64,000 nucleotides of DNA from Phymatolithon calcareum. Lineage: Eukaryota; Rhodophyta; Florideophyceae; Hapalidiales. Numbering within the stretch: position 1 is the stretch's first letter; the number at the start of each line of letters is the position of its first letter. Of the stretch, positions 42,155-50,186 are shown piece by piece. Location: assembly GCA_977006965.1 (NCBI GenBank), contig OZ345387.1, forward strand, positions 88,001 through 152,000. Reading direction: 5' to 3'. A program made the translations under genes and the position numbers. Under the pieces are notes generated by a model. The model did no database searches. It saw only the letters and a program-made list of their open reading frames with translations, and was not told the origin of the DNA.

Positions 42155-42619
42155 TTAAAGCATACTAGGTAGAACTTGTAGTTTAATACCGGTCTTTATA
42201 TTTTCTTCAAGTTTAATATTGATATTGTAAATACCAATTTCTTTTATATTCGGTATTTTAATCTGTTTTTTATCCAGCTTTTCTCCAGTTGATCTAAAGA
42301 TTTGTTCAAGTATTTCTTGTTCTGTAATTCGACCAAATATCTGTTGATTTTGACCAATCTTTTTTCTTATATTAATTTTATGTAATTTCTCCAAATTACT
42401 TTTTATTTTTAAGTTATTTTCATAAGTAATGTTAGCCTGTGTGGATTTAAGGTTTTCGAGCATTTTTATATGTTTAATTTTTCCTTTACTAGCTATGTCT
42501 ACCATATTATTTGGAATTAAGTAATTAAATGCATGGCCTAAAGCTACTAATTTAATACTATTTATTGGGCCTAAATAAGAACCTCGTTGTTTAATAATAA
42601 CTTGTACTGTTTTTTTCAT
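42155..42619 (-). CDS. rpl9: 50S ribosomal protein L9
   Basis: 154 residues from MKKTVQVIIK. The N-domain reads GPINSIKLVALGHAFNYLIPN (L9 usually has LG-G--V-VK-GY-RN-L-P), then a long helix and the C-domain with FGRITEQEILEQI. An upstream in-frame ATG would add 23 non-family residues and was not used. L9 binds the base of the L1 stalk. Confidence 0.92.
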   Translation of the reverse strand: MKKTVQVIIKQRGSYLGPINSIKLVALGHAFNYLIPNNMVDIASKGKIKHIKMLENLKSTQANITYENNLKIKSNLEKLHKINIRKKIGQNQQIFGRITEQEILEQIFRSTGEKLDKKQIKIPNIKEIGIYNINIKLEENIKTGIKLQVLPSML

Positions 42620-42698
42620 TCTTTTATAATAATAAGTTTTAATTTTCTTGTTAGTTATATTTCTATATAGTATTATTATAGTGTACAATAGATATTTT

Positions 42699-42784
42699 GG
42701 AAAGGTGGCTGAGTGGTTGAAGGCGTAGCATTGGAAATGCTGATTAAGTAATACTTAACGAGGGTTCGAATCCCTCTCTTTCCT
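42699..42784 (+). tRNA. trnS: tRNA-Ser(GGA)
   Basis: A class II tRNA of about 86 nt: acceptor GGAAAGG/TCTTTCC, anticodon loop TTGGAAA (GGA), a long variable arm and T-loop TTCGAAT. Third serine tRNA of the window, lying between divergent rpl9 and the 3' end of moeB. Confidence 0.94.
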
Positions 42785-42786
42785 AA

Positions 42787-43905
42787 TTATTGATAGTTAG
42801 TTTTAAGTCCTCCTCTTAATATATAGTGTTTTACTTGGTGTTCATTTAGAATTTGCGATGCTATATATGATCTTAGTTCATTTGTACAATATATTATGAT
42901 AATCTCTTGATTAAGTTTTTTTTTGATATACTCAATAGTTGTAATTTTCTTAAATCTTTTTAAAGGTATATTTATAGAATTTTTAAGTTTTTTGAGTTTA
43001 AATTCAATTGGTTCTCTTATATCAATTAATTTATATGATTTATTCTCGCTAAGATTGTCTATATCTTTTTTGAGTATGTATTCGGTATTGAATTGGATGG
43101 TTTTTCTTTCTTTTTTTTTCTTTGTATTGTTTTTTATTGCTCTTTTAATTTTTTCGGGTTTAATTCGGATCTTTTTTAATGATGAATTAAGTGCATTATA
43201 TCTTAATAAATAACCATTCATAATATGTCCTATTCCAGTAATTATTTTTATGGCTTCTGTTGCTTGTACTATCCCTATAATAGCTGGCAATGTGCTTAAA
43301 ACACCTCTTTCGTTGCAATCAGCAGTTCTTTGATTTGAGAATTCATCATATAAGTTGTAATAATTGGGGCCGTTTTGGTAGTTAAAAACACTAATTTGAC
43401 CAATAAACTTTTCTATTGCACCATAAATATGTATCTTATGCATTAAGTGGCAAGACTGACTTATTATGTTGCGGCTTTTAAAATTATCAGTTCCATCTAT
43501 AATAATGTCATAGTTTGCTATTATGCTATTCGCATTTTTTTCTGTTAATAGTTCATTGTAGGTTTTTATATGAATTAGGGGATTGAGATCTTGTAAATTT
43601 TCTTTTGCTGCTTCTACTTTAGGATTACTTATATTGTTTACTTTATAAATTACTTGTCTTTGTAAGTTTGATATTTCTACTTGATCATTATCAATTATAC
43701 CAATTAACCCGATTCCAGATGCTGTTAAGTATAATAATGCAGATGAACTTAAGCCGCCAGCACCTACAAAAAGTACTTTTGCTTTTTTTATTCTTTGTTG
43801 TCCTTCTTCATTTATTTCTTCTAATATAATATGACGAGAATAGCGTTCATATTCTATGTTATTGAGGTAATTTATATCTTGAGGTTTTATCAATGGGTTC
43901 AGCAT
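42787..43905 (-). CDS. moeB: MoeB/ThiF-family adenylyltransferase with rhodanese domain
   Basis: 372 residues from MLNPLIKPQ; an ATG 14 codons upstream is possible. The N-terminal E1-like domain begins YERYSRHIILEEI, with nucleotide loop VGAGGLSSSALLYL, DNDQVEISNLQRQ and GTDNFKSR, so it should adenylate the GG end of a sulfur carrier such as MoaD or ThiS. A C-terminal rhodanese domain (about 275-372) has LIDIREPIEF and the active loop YCTNELRS with its Cys. The two CxxC zinc pairs of E. coli MoeB are absent; at the first position the protein reads GPNYYNLYDE, as in MoeZ-like relatives. thiS at 48.75 kb is a plausible partner. Confidence 0.92.
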   Translation of the reverse strand: MLNPLIKPQDINYLNNIEYERYSRHIILEEINEEGQQRIKKAKVLFVGAGGLSSSALLYLTASGIGLIGIIDNDQVEISNLQRQVIYKVNNISNPKVEAAKENLQDLNPLIHIKTYNELLTEKNANSIIANYDIIIDGTDNFKSRNIISQSCHLMHKIHIYGAIEKFIGQISVFNYQNGPNYYNLYDEFSNQRTADCNERGVLSTLPAIIGIVQATEAIKIITGIGHIMNGYLLRYNALNSSLKKIRIKPEKIKRAIKNNTKKKKERKTIQFNTEYILKKDIDNLSENKSYKLIDIREPIEFKLKKLKNSINIPLKRFKKITTIEYIKKKLNQEIIIIYCTNELRSYIASQILNEHQVKHYILRGGLKTNYQ

Positions 43906-44137
43906 ATGTAATTTTGTAATATATAGAATGATTTTTTTATATGACATAGTGGCTTATGTGATTGCTAGACTTTTATACAATTATGAAAAACTCTGTATAT
44001 TTGATAACACTTCTGATTTCCTTATATCAAATAAGGACTGATCTTTATTGTTATTGATGATACTATTGAGATTAACTATTGGTCTATAGTAAACTATGTT
44101 ACAATGTTACCATTGCGCCTTTTATTTTTTTAGTATA

Positions 44138-44210
44138 ACGCCTTTAGTTCAGTTGGTAGAACGTAGGTTTCCAAAACCTAATGCCGAGGGTTCAAGTCCT
44201 TCAAGGCGTG
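44138..44210 (+). tRNA. trnW: tRNA-Trp(CCA)
   Basis: 73 nt with acceptor ACGCCTT/AAGGCGT, anticodon stem TAGGT/ACCTA with loop TTCCAAA (CCA), T-loop TTCAAGT and discriminator G. Confidence 0.95.
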
Positions 44211-44365
44211 TTTACAAAAATTGCGTAAAAAAAATTTTAATTGAACCCTTGGAAAAATATCTACTTACTCATATAATGTTTGCATGAACTTTATTTTATT
44301 TGTAAATATCTAAAATCAATGTCTTGCCTAAATATATTGTTGTTTGAATTTTATTAAGAATTTTT

Positions 44366-44791
44366 ATGGCTAAAAAAATCATCGGATTAGTTAAATTGGC
44401 TTTGAATGCTGGCAAGGCTACACCTGCACCTCCAGTTGGTCCGGCACTAGGTCAATATGGTGCTAATATCGTATTGTTTTGTAAAGAATATAATGCACGT
44501 ACAAGTGATAAACTAGGACTTGTTGTTCCGGTTGAAATTACAATATATGATGACCGGAGTTTTTCCTTTATTCTAAAGACACCACCAGCTTCTGTATTAC
44601 TAGCAAAAGCAGCAGGTATCACAAAAGGTTCCGGTGTCCCAAATTCTCAAATTGTTGGATCTATTTCACGAAGTCAGCTACAGGATATTGCTTTGGTTAA
44701 AATTACAGATCTCAATACTGATGATACATTAAAAGCAATGCGTATAGTTGCCGGTACAGCCAAAAATATGGGAATTCAAATTAATAACTGA
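44366..44791 (+). CDS. rpl11: 50S ribosomal protein L11
   Basis: 141 residues, family length, with the Pro-rich N-domain [25 protein letters not shown] and the C-domain ending [10 protein letters not shown]. It forms the GTPase-associated stalk base. First gene of rpl11-rpl1-rpl12. Confidence 0.98.
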   Translation: MAKKIIGLVKLALNAGKATPAPPVGPALGQYGANIVLFCKEYNARTSDKLGLVVPVEITIYDDRSFSFILKTPPASVLLAKAAGITKGSGVPNSQIVGSISRSQLQDIALVKITDLNTDDTLKAMRIVAGTAKNMGIQINN

Positions 44792-44824
44792 TAAATAATC
44801 ATAACTGGAGTTAAATGTAGTATA

Positions 44825-45523
44825 ATGCCTAAGTCTTCTCGTCGTTATAATCAATTATTAAAAAAGGTGACAGAATCTTCCTATGATCCTTTTGAAGCTA
44901 TTAAATTACTTAAATTAGTTTCTAATGCGAAGTTTATTGAAACTGCAGATGTCCATATACTTTTAGGTCTAGATCCAAAGTATGCTGATCAACAATTGCG
45001 ATCTACTGTTATTTTACCAAAAGGGACGGGTCGAATTATACGAGTAGCAGTGATTACCCGTGGAGAGAAAGTGGCAGAAGCTGTTACTGCTGGAGCAGAT
45101 ATTGTTGGTTCTGAAGATTTAATTAATGAAATTACTCAAGGACGTTTAGATTTTGATAAATTAATAGCAACTCCAGATGTTATGCCATTAATTGCTAAAT
45201 TAGGACGTTTATTAGGTCCAAGAGGTCTAATGCCATCACCTAAAGCTGGTACAGTGACAAATGATTTGTCTGCATCTATCGCAGCTTTTAAAGCTGGTAA
45301 GCTAGAGTATCGTGTAGATCGTACAGGTATAGTACATGTTCCTTTTGGTAAAGTAGACTTTTCTGTTGATGATTTACTGGTAAATTTAATTGCTATTAAG
45401 GACTCAATAGATAAAAATCGTCCCTCAGGCTCTAAAGGTAAGTACTGGAAATCTCTCTATATCTCTAGTACTATGGGTCCATCTATTCCTATTGATATTA
45501 GCTTGTTGAGAGAACTTACTTAG
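44825..45523 (+). CDS. rpl1: 50S ribosomal protein L1
   Basis: 232 residues with [51 protein letters not shown] and KFGKVDF-type C-terminal blocks. It makes up the mobile L1 stalk near the E-site. Confidence 0.98.
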   Translation: MPKSSRRYNQLLKKVTESSYDPFEAIKLLKLVSNAKFIETADVHILLGLDPKYADQQLRSTVILPKGTGRIIRVAVITRGEKVAEAVTAGADIVGSEDLINEITQGRLDFDKLIATPDVMPLIAKLGRLLGPRGLMPSPKAGTVTNDLSASIAAFKAGKLEYRVDRTGIVHVPFGKVDFSVDDLLVNLIAIKDSIDKNRPSGSKGKYWKSLYISSTMGPSIPIDISLLRELT

Positions 45524-45571
45524 TCTGATTATTGTTTATTTTATTTATTAGTTATCTCTTTTTATATTTAT

Positions 45572-45964
45572 ATGACTACAAAAATTAATAGTATTATTCA
45601 GGATTTGAAATCTCTAACCCTATTAGAGGCTGCAGAATTAGTAAAAGAAATAGAAGAAACATTTGGTGTAGATGCATCAGTTTCTAGTCCTGGTACGGTA
45701 GTTATGGATTCTAGTACATCACCTTCTGGTGTCAGTGAAGTTGAAGAAAAGGCAGAGTTTGATGTCTATTTGGAAAATGTACCCGCTGCTAAAAAAATTG
45801 CTATTTTAAAAGTTGTAAGATCTTTGACTGGTTTAGGTTTAAAAGAGGCTAAAGATCTAGTTGAATCTGCCCCAAAAGTTGTAAAGGAGTCTCTTTCTAA
45901 GGAAGACTCAGATGATATTAAAAAGAAATTAGAAGAAGCAGGTGCTACAGTTGTGATTAAGTAG
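45572..45964 (+). CDS. rpl12: 50S ribosomal protein L12 (L7/L12)
   Basis: 130 residues. An N-terminal helical dimerisation part ([18 protein letters not shown]), an acidic/Ser hinge and the C-domain [37 protein letters not shown] are clear. The rpl10 gene that separates rpl1 and rpl12 in bacteria is missing. Confidence 0.97.
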   Translation: MTTKINSIIQDLKSLTLLEAAELVKEIEETFGVDASVSSPGTVVMDSSTSPSGVSEVEEKAEFDVYLENVPAAKKIAILKVVRSLTGLGLKEAKDLVESAPKVVKESLSKEDSDDIKKKLEEAGATVVIK

Positions 45965-45972
45965 TATCAGGC

Positions 45973-46009
45973 AGCAGTAGCTTGAGTGTTAAGCTATTAT
46001 GCTACTGCT
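45973..46009. terminator. Hairpin terminator between convergent rpl12 and petD
   Basis: AGCAGTAGC and GCTACTGCT form a 9-bp stem, with an inner AGCTT/AAGCT repeat in the loop, followed by TTTT. It is 8 nt from the rpl12 stop and 13 nt from the petD stop. Confidence 0.75.
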
Positions 46010-46022
46010 TTTATTAAGTTAT

Positions 46023-46505
46023 TTAAAATAATCCAAGTGTTATAGCTTTAGATAGAGGCATTGTTGCACCAATTCCTAGCCATATTGTAACAACAGTTCC
46101 AATTAAAAATATTGTTGTAGCAAAAGGTCTTCTAAAAGGATTTTGAAATTTATTAACATTTTCAATAAACGGTACAATAATTAACCCAGCTGGTACAGCA
46201 GCCATAGATAAAACGCCAATAAGTTTGTTCGGTATAACTCTTAGCAGATTAAATGTTGGAAAGAAGTACCATTCAGGTAAAATTTCTAGTGGAGTCGCAA
46301 ATGGATTGGCTTTTTCTCCTATTACTGAGGGTTCTAATACTGCAAGACCTACGTCGCAAGCAATTGTACCGAGTATAACTACTGTAAAAATGTATAATAG
46401 TTCATTGGGCCATGCTGGTTCTCCATAATAGTGATGTCCCATTCCCTTAGCTAGTTTTGCTCTTAATTTTGGATCTGTTAGATCCGGTTTTTTGATAATA
46501 GACAT
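46023..46505 (-). CDS. petD: Cytochrome b6f complex subunit IV
   Basis: 160 residues with three membrane spans, starting with [31 protein letters not shown] and containing the PEWYFFP motif (PEWY) of the Qo quinol site. It is downstream of petB on the same strand (27 nt). Confidence 0.98.
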   Translation of the reverse strand: MSIIKKPDLTDPKLRAKLAKGMGHHYYGEPAWPNELLYIFTVVILGTIACDVGLAVLEPSVIGEKANPFATPLEILPEWYFFPTFNLLRVIPNKLIGVLSMAAVPAGLIIVPFIENVNKFQNPFRRPFATTIFLIGTVVTIWLGIGATMPLSKAITLGLF

Positions 46506-46532
46506 AGTCTTTTGATTGATTGATTATATTTT

Positions 46533-47180
46533 TTATAGTGGACCAGAAATACCTTGTTTCCGAATCATTAGAAAATGCATAAGCATAAATACTGCAGTTA
46601 GAAGGGGTAAAACAAAAGTATGTAAACTATAGAATCTAGTTAGGGTACCTTGTCCTACACTTACACCTCCCCTTAATAATTCTACTATATTGCCACCTAC
46701 TAATGGTATTGCTTCTGGAACTCCGGTTACAATCTTAACTGCCCAGTAACCTATCTGGTCCCATGGTAGCGAATATCCTGTTACTCCAAAAGATACGGTT
46801 AAAACTCCTAGTATGACACCCGTTACCCAGGTTAGTTCGCGAGGTTTTTTAAAACCTCCTGTTAGGTATACTCGAAATATGTGTAATATTAACATAAGAA
46901 CCATCATACTTGCTGACCAACGATGTATTGATCTAATTAACCATCCAAAGTTTACATCTGTCATGATGTATTCTACGGATGTAAAGGCTTCTGAAACTGT
47001 TGGTCGGTAATAAAAAGTCATAGCAAAACCGGTTGCTACTTGTATTAAAAAGGATGTAAATACTATGCCTCCAATGCAGTAAAAGATATTCACATGTGGC
47101 GGAACATATTTGCTAGTAATATCATCGGCTATGGATTGAATTTCTAGTCTTTCTTCGAACCAATCATATATTTTTCCCAT
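46533..47180 (-). CDS. petB: Cytochrome b6
   Basis: 215 residues, exact family length, with four membrane spans. It starts [20 protein letters not shown] and holds the two pairs of haem His residues (in [14 protein letters not shown] and in the last span) and the Cys for haem cn (FYCIGGI). It is uninterrupted, and petB-petD form a dicistron. Confidence 0.98.
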   Translation of the reverse strand: MGKIYDWFEERLEIQSIADDITSKYVPPHVNIFYCIGGIVFTSFLIQVATGFAMTFYYRPTVSEAFTSVEYIMTDVNFGWLIRSIHRWSASMMVLMLILHIFRVYLTGGFKKPRELTWVTGVILGVLTVSFGVTGYSLPWDQIGYWAVKIVTGVPEAIPLVGGNIVELLRGGVSVGQGTLTRFYSLHTFVLPLLTAVFMLMHFLMIRKQGISGPL

Positions 47181-47335
47181 GTAACATTTTGCCTGTATTA
47201 TTAAAAACTTTGCATTTAGGCTGCTTAAGAAATTCCATCACAATTATAGCATGTTACTTCTAATTTATTCTACTTTTTAGTATTGACTAAGTTTAACAAT
47301 ATTGTGAATAATTAACTGCTGACTGTTGTAAGAAA

Positions 47336-47914
47336 TCATTTCTTTTTTTTTAACTCATTCATTATTCTCGTAATATTTACCCTATGACTACCTGTAATAA
47401 TACTAATTGTGTTATGCGATAAGTAGAATGGTATAATGATATGTTTTTGTTGGGATTGGCCAAATTCTTTGGATAGAATTAATAATAATTGTATAATTCT
47501 TTTTTTTGTACTTTTATGACATAAAATATGAATCATTATGTTATAACTAGCATGATTATAAATGTTTAATTTTATAAACTTTTTTATTGATTGTTGTGTT
47601 TTACTAGTTTTTTTGGTTAATTCTTGCATAGGTATATTTGCAATAGCTGTTTTTGTTATTGCAGTTGCCTTATAATAATAGTTTACATGTTTGGTTTTGG
47701 GATGATTTAATTGAATAATATTATTTGCTTTTAATAAATTTGTACAGAGACCTTCTCCATTAGTAAATATTTTTATTATTTGGACTAAACCATCTAATAT
47801 AATGACTAATTGAGTTTCTTGCAGTATATGAGTTATGATTATTGAATCATTTTTTTTAAGTATTTGTATATTGAAAGATGTATTAATATTTTCTAAGTAT
47901 TCCAGCCATATCAT
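47336..47914 (-). CDS. ntcA: NtcA/Ycf28, CRP-family nitrogen regulator, short form
   Basis: 192 residues. NtcA activates nitrogen-assimilation genes in cyanobacteria in response to 2-oxoglutarate. The N-terminal effector-type domain is recognisable but divergent (residues about 20-110), followed by a helical linker and the winged helix with LSHNTISIITGSHRVNITRIM, which aligns with the recognition helix of NtcA. The protein stops some 20-30 residues earlier than cyanobacterial NtcA, just after this helix. It is divergent from ycf29 across 36 nt. Confidence 0.85.
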   Translation of the reverse strand: MIWLEYLENINTSFNIQILKKNDSIIITHILQETQLVIILDGLVQIIKIFTNGEGLCTNLLKANNIIQLNHPKTKHVNYYYKATAITKTAIANIPMQELTKKTSKTQQSIKKFIKLNIYNHASYNIMIHILCHKSTKKRIIQLLLILSKEFGQSQQKHIIIPFYLSHNTISIITGSHRVNITRIMNELKKKK

Positions 47915-47950
47915 TTATTTAACCTTCATATTTTATTAAGTATTAATTTT

Positions 47951-48619
47951 ATGTATAAACAGATTTTAATAGTAGATGATGATATTTGTTTAGCTTATGC
48001 AATCCAATTATATTTATCTTCGGATGAAAAAAAAATCTTTATTGTTGATAATCCTAATTCAGCTCTCCAATTATTGAAACTTTATCCTTTTGATCTAGTC
48101 ATTAGTGATATAATTATGCCAACTATGGATGGCTACGAATTTCTTACTCAATTACGTTCTGATTCTTCATTATTTAAAATCCCAGTAGTATTTTTAACTG
48201 CTAAGGGTCTGACAGTTGATCGAATAAGAGGCTATGATCTTGGTTGTAATGCTTATTTGACTAAGCCTTTTCACCCATCTGAATTGTTATCTATTATTAA
48301 TAATATATTTAATAATTTAAATTCGTTGAGAGATTCTAAAGAAAGATTATTGGTTAAAAATTCAAAAATAGATCAATTAACTAGTCTCTCAAATAATTGG
48401 CGATGCTTTACATCTCGAGAGATTAGTGTTTTGCGATTACTTATCAAAGGGATGACAAATAAAGAAATTGCTTCAAGTTTAAATTTAAGTATAAGAAATA
48501 TTGAAAAGTATGTAAGTCGTTTGCTAAGTAAAACAAAAACAAGAAATCGTACAGAGTTAGCGCAGTTATCTTGGTCGGTATTATTCAGGGCGAATGACGG
48601 GACTCGAACCCGCGAATAA
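47951..48619 (+). CDS. ycf29: Ycf29, NarL-type response regulator
   Basis: 222 residues. The receiver domain has the acidic pair IVDDD, phosphoacceptor Asp53 in VISDIIMP, Thr83 and Lys105 in LTKPF. A LuxR-type helix-turn-helix follows (about 152-210, FTSREISVLRLLIKGMTNKEIASSLNLS). Its sensor kinase is not in the window. The last ten codons (RANDGTRTRE) lie across trnH on the other strand, so that tail is unusual and may not be conserved. Confidence 0.9.
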   Translation: MYKQILIVDDDICLAYAIQLYLSSDEKKIFIVDNPNSALQLLKLYPFDLVISDIIMPTMDGYEFLTQLRSDSSLFKIPVVFLTAKGLTVDRIRGYDLGCNAYLTKPFHPSELLSIINNIFNNLNSLRDSKERLLVKNSKIDQLTSLSNNWRCFTSREISVLRLLIKGMTNKEIASSLNLSIRNIEKYVSRLLSKTKTRNRTELAQLSWSVLFRANDGTRTRE

Positions 48620-48662
48620 TGGAGCCACAATCCATTGCCTTAACCCCTTGGCTACATCCGCC
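48589..48662 (-). tRNA. trnH: tRNA-His(GUG)
   Basis: 74 nt including the extra 5' G-1 that pairs with C73, a hallmark of tRNA-His. Anticodon loop TTGTGGC (GUG), T-loop TTCGAGT. The 3' half overlaps the ycf29 stop (48619) on the opposite strand. Confidence 0.95.
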
Positions 48663-48749
48663 ATATTGATCAATATTATCTATACAATTGTAGTATTTTA
48701 TTTTTATTAAGTCTACTTCATCTATTTTATTTCTTCTTGTTTTTTTATT

Positions 48750-48965
48750 ATGCTTACTAACTATATACTTATACAATTAAATGGTCAGCCATTTAATTGT
48801 ATGCCTAGCTTGTCTTTAAAAGATATTTTATCATATCTAGATTTTGAACTAGATTCTGTAATTATTGAATATAATTCTGAAATTATACAAAATTCATCTT
48901 TAGATGATATAATTTTGGTTTCGGGAGATAAAGTAGAAGTTCTAACTATTGTTGGAGGTGGTTAA
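48750..48965 (+). CDS. thiS: ThiS, sulfur carrier for thiamine synthesis (Ycf40)
   Basis: 71 residues with a ubiquitin-like fold pattern (ILIQLNGQPFNC, then LSLKDILSYL) and a C-terminal GGG. The terminal Gly is adenylated and thiocarboxylated to give sulfur to the thiazole synthase ThiG, encoded elsewhere in such plastids. The MoeB/ThiF-like protein in this window could charge it. The stop directly abuts the rps1 stop (0 nt). Confidence 0.88.
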   Translation: MLTNYILIQLNGQPFNCMPSLSLKDILSYLDFELDSVIIEYNSEIIQNSSLDDIILVSGDKVEVLTIVGGG

Positions 48966-49766
48966 CTATAAATTACGTCTCGATAAAGATAGACGTCCTT
49001 GTTTTTTATCTATATGTATAATTTTAACTTTAATCTTATCACCTATTTTAAATATGTTATTTATTTTATCTACCTTTTCATATTCTATTTCTGAAATATG
49101 CAGTAGCGCAGTAACATCATAAATTTCTATAAATAAGCCATAGTTTTCAATTTTAGTAATAGTACCTATGGTAATTTGTCCGACTTGAATAATATTACTT
49201 AACTTTGTAAGTACTGCACGTTTATTACTAAATATAAGCTTATTTAACTTTTCATCTATAAGAAGGAACTGGCATATTAGGTTTTTATTTAGTAATGAAC
49301 TCTTATTTTGTATATTTATTATATGAGAATTTGGAATAAATCCTTGTATACCTTCAATAGCTGTTAATAACCCACCTCTATTAATTTCATCAATAATTAA
49401 ATTAATGGCGATATCTTCTTTTTCCATTTGCTTAATTCTTTCCCAGGCTCTTATGTATTCTAATCTCTTAATTGATAAAATTAATTGTTTAGATTTTTTA
49501 TTATGTGCTAATATAAAGAATTCTCTTGTTTCATTGATGATTTTGTTTGTTAATGAGTATTTTTTATATACAGTCACTTCGTCTTTTGGTAGGTATGCTG
49601 CAATTCTAGCACCAATATCAACAAGAAAGCCATCTTTTTCTTCACTAAATATTGTTCCAGCTGTTATATCCCCTAGATTTAATTTGTAGTTATATTTATT
49701 TAAAACAGATGCAAAGTCTTTATGTGTAAAACCTTGTTTTGTTTGAGCTTTTGGTTTCATATTCAT
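48966..49766 (-). CDS. rps1: 30S ribosomal protein S1
   Basis: 266 residues with three S1-type OB repeats (about 33-105, 118-185 and 195-266). The last one, GTITKIENYGLFIEIYDVTALLHISEIE, is the clearest. It is shorter than the six-repeat E. coli S1, as usual for plastids and cyanobacteria. S1 helps mRNA binding. Confidence 0.94.
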   Translation of the reverse strand: MNMKPKAQTKQGFTHKDFASVLNKYNYKLNLGDITAGTIFSEEKDGFLVDIGARIAAYLPKDEVTVYKKYSLTNKIINETREFFILAHNKKSKQLILSIKRLEYIRAWERIKQMEKEDIAINLIIDEINRGGLLTAIEGIQGFIPNSHIINIQNKSSLLNKNLICQFLLIDEKLNKLIFSNKRAVLTKLSNIIQVGQITIGTITKIENYGLFIEIYDVTALLHISEIEYEKVDKINNIFKIGDKIKVKIIHIDKKQGRLSLSRRNL

Positions 49767-49819
49767 CTTTTGAATAGATAATTTGATTTTTTAAATTTTT
49801 TGTTTTATAGTAATTCCTT

Positions 49820-50186
49820 AGAGTAAGCATAGGTAGTTGCAAGTTTTTATTGAATTTGAGGAAAGTCCGGGCTCCATATAGATTGTTATAGCTGGATAAA
49901 TCCCAGTGTAGGTGACTACGAGGAGAGTGCCACAGAAAAAAACCGCTTTATTGTTAGTTAAAGTAAGGATGCAACGGTGTGGTAAGAGCACACCAGAAAT
50001 ACGTTCAAAGTATTTGCTTGGTAAACCCCAATGAGGAGCAAAGTTATGTTGATTTGTATCTATTTTATACTTATCATAAATTTATACTGCATAAAGCTTA
50101 TTTTCAATGAGCTTGAGATGAATAACTACCCTTAATTAATTATTTAATTTATAATTAAGAACAAAACCCGGCTTATGACTTACTCT
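49820..50186 (+). ncRNA. rnpB: RNase P RNA
   Basis: The conserved bacterial-type core is present in order: GAGGAAAGTCCGGGCTCC, GAGAGTGCCACAGAAA, AAGGATGCAACGGTG, GGTAAGAGCACACC, CTTGGTAAACCC and the 3' ACAAAACCCGGCTTA. P1 is formed by AGAGTAAG at the 5' end and CTTACTCT at the 3' end, which fixes the boundaries. It cleaves tRNA 5' leaders. The 3' 14 nt overlap the pheT stop on the other strand. Confidence 0.95.

Noticed and set aside
44096-44287. 63-codon plus-strand frame
   Set aside because: It runs across trnW and contains tRNA-derived peptides.
48585-48776. 63-codon minus-strand frame
   Set aside because: It is a translation of trnH and its flank, ending GFESRHSP as tRNA shadows do.
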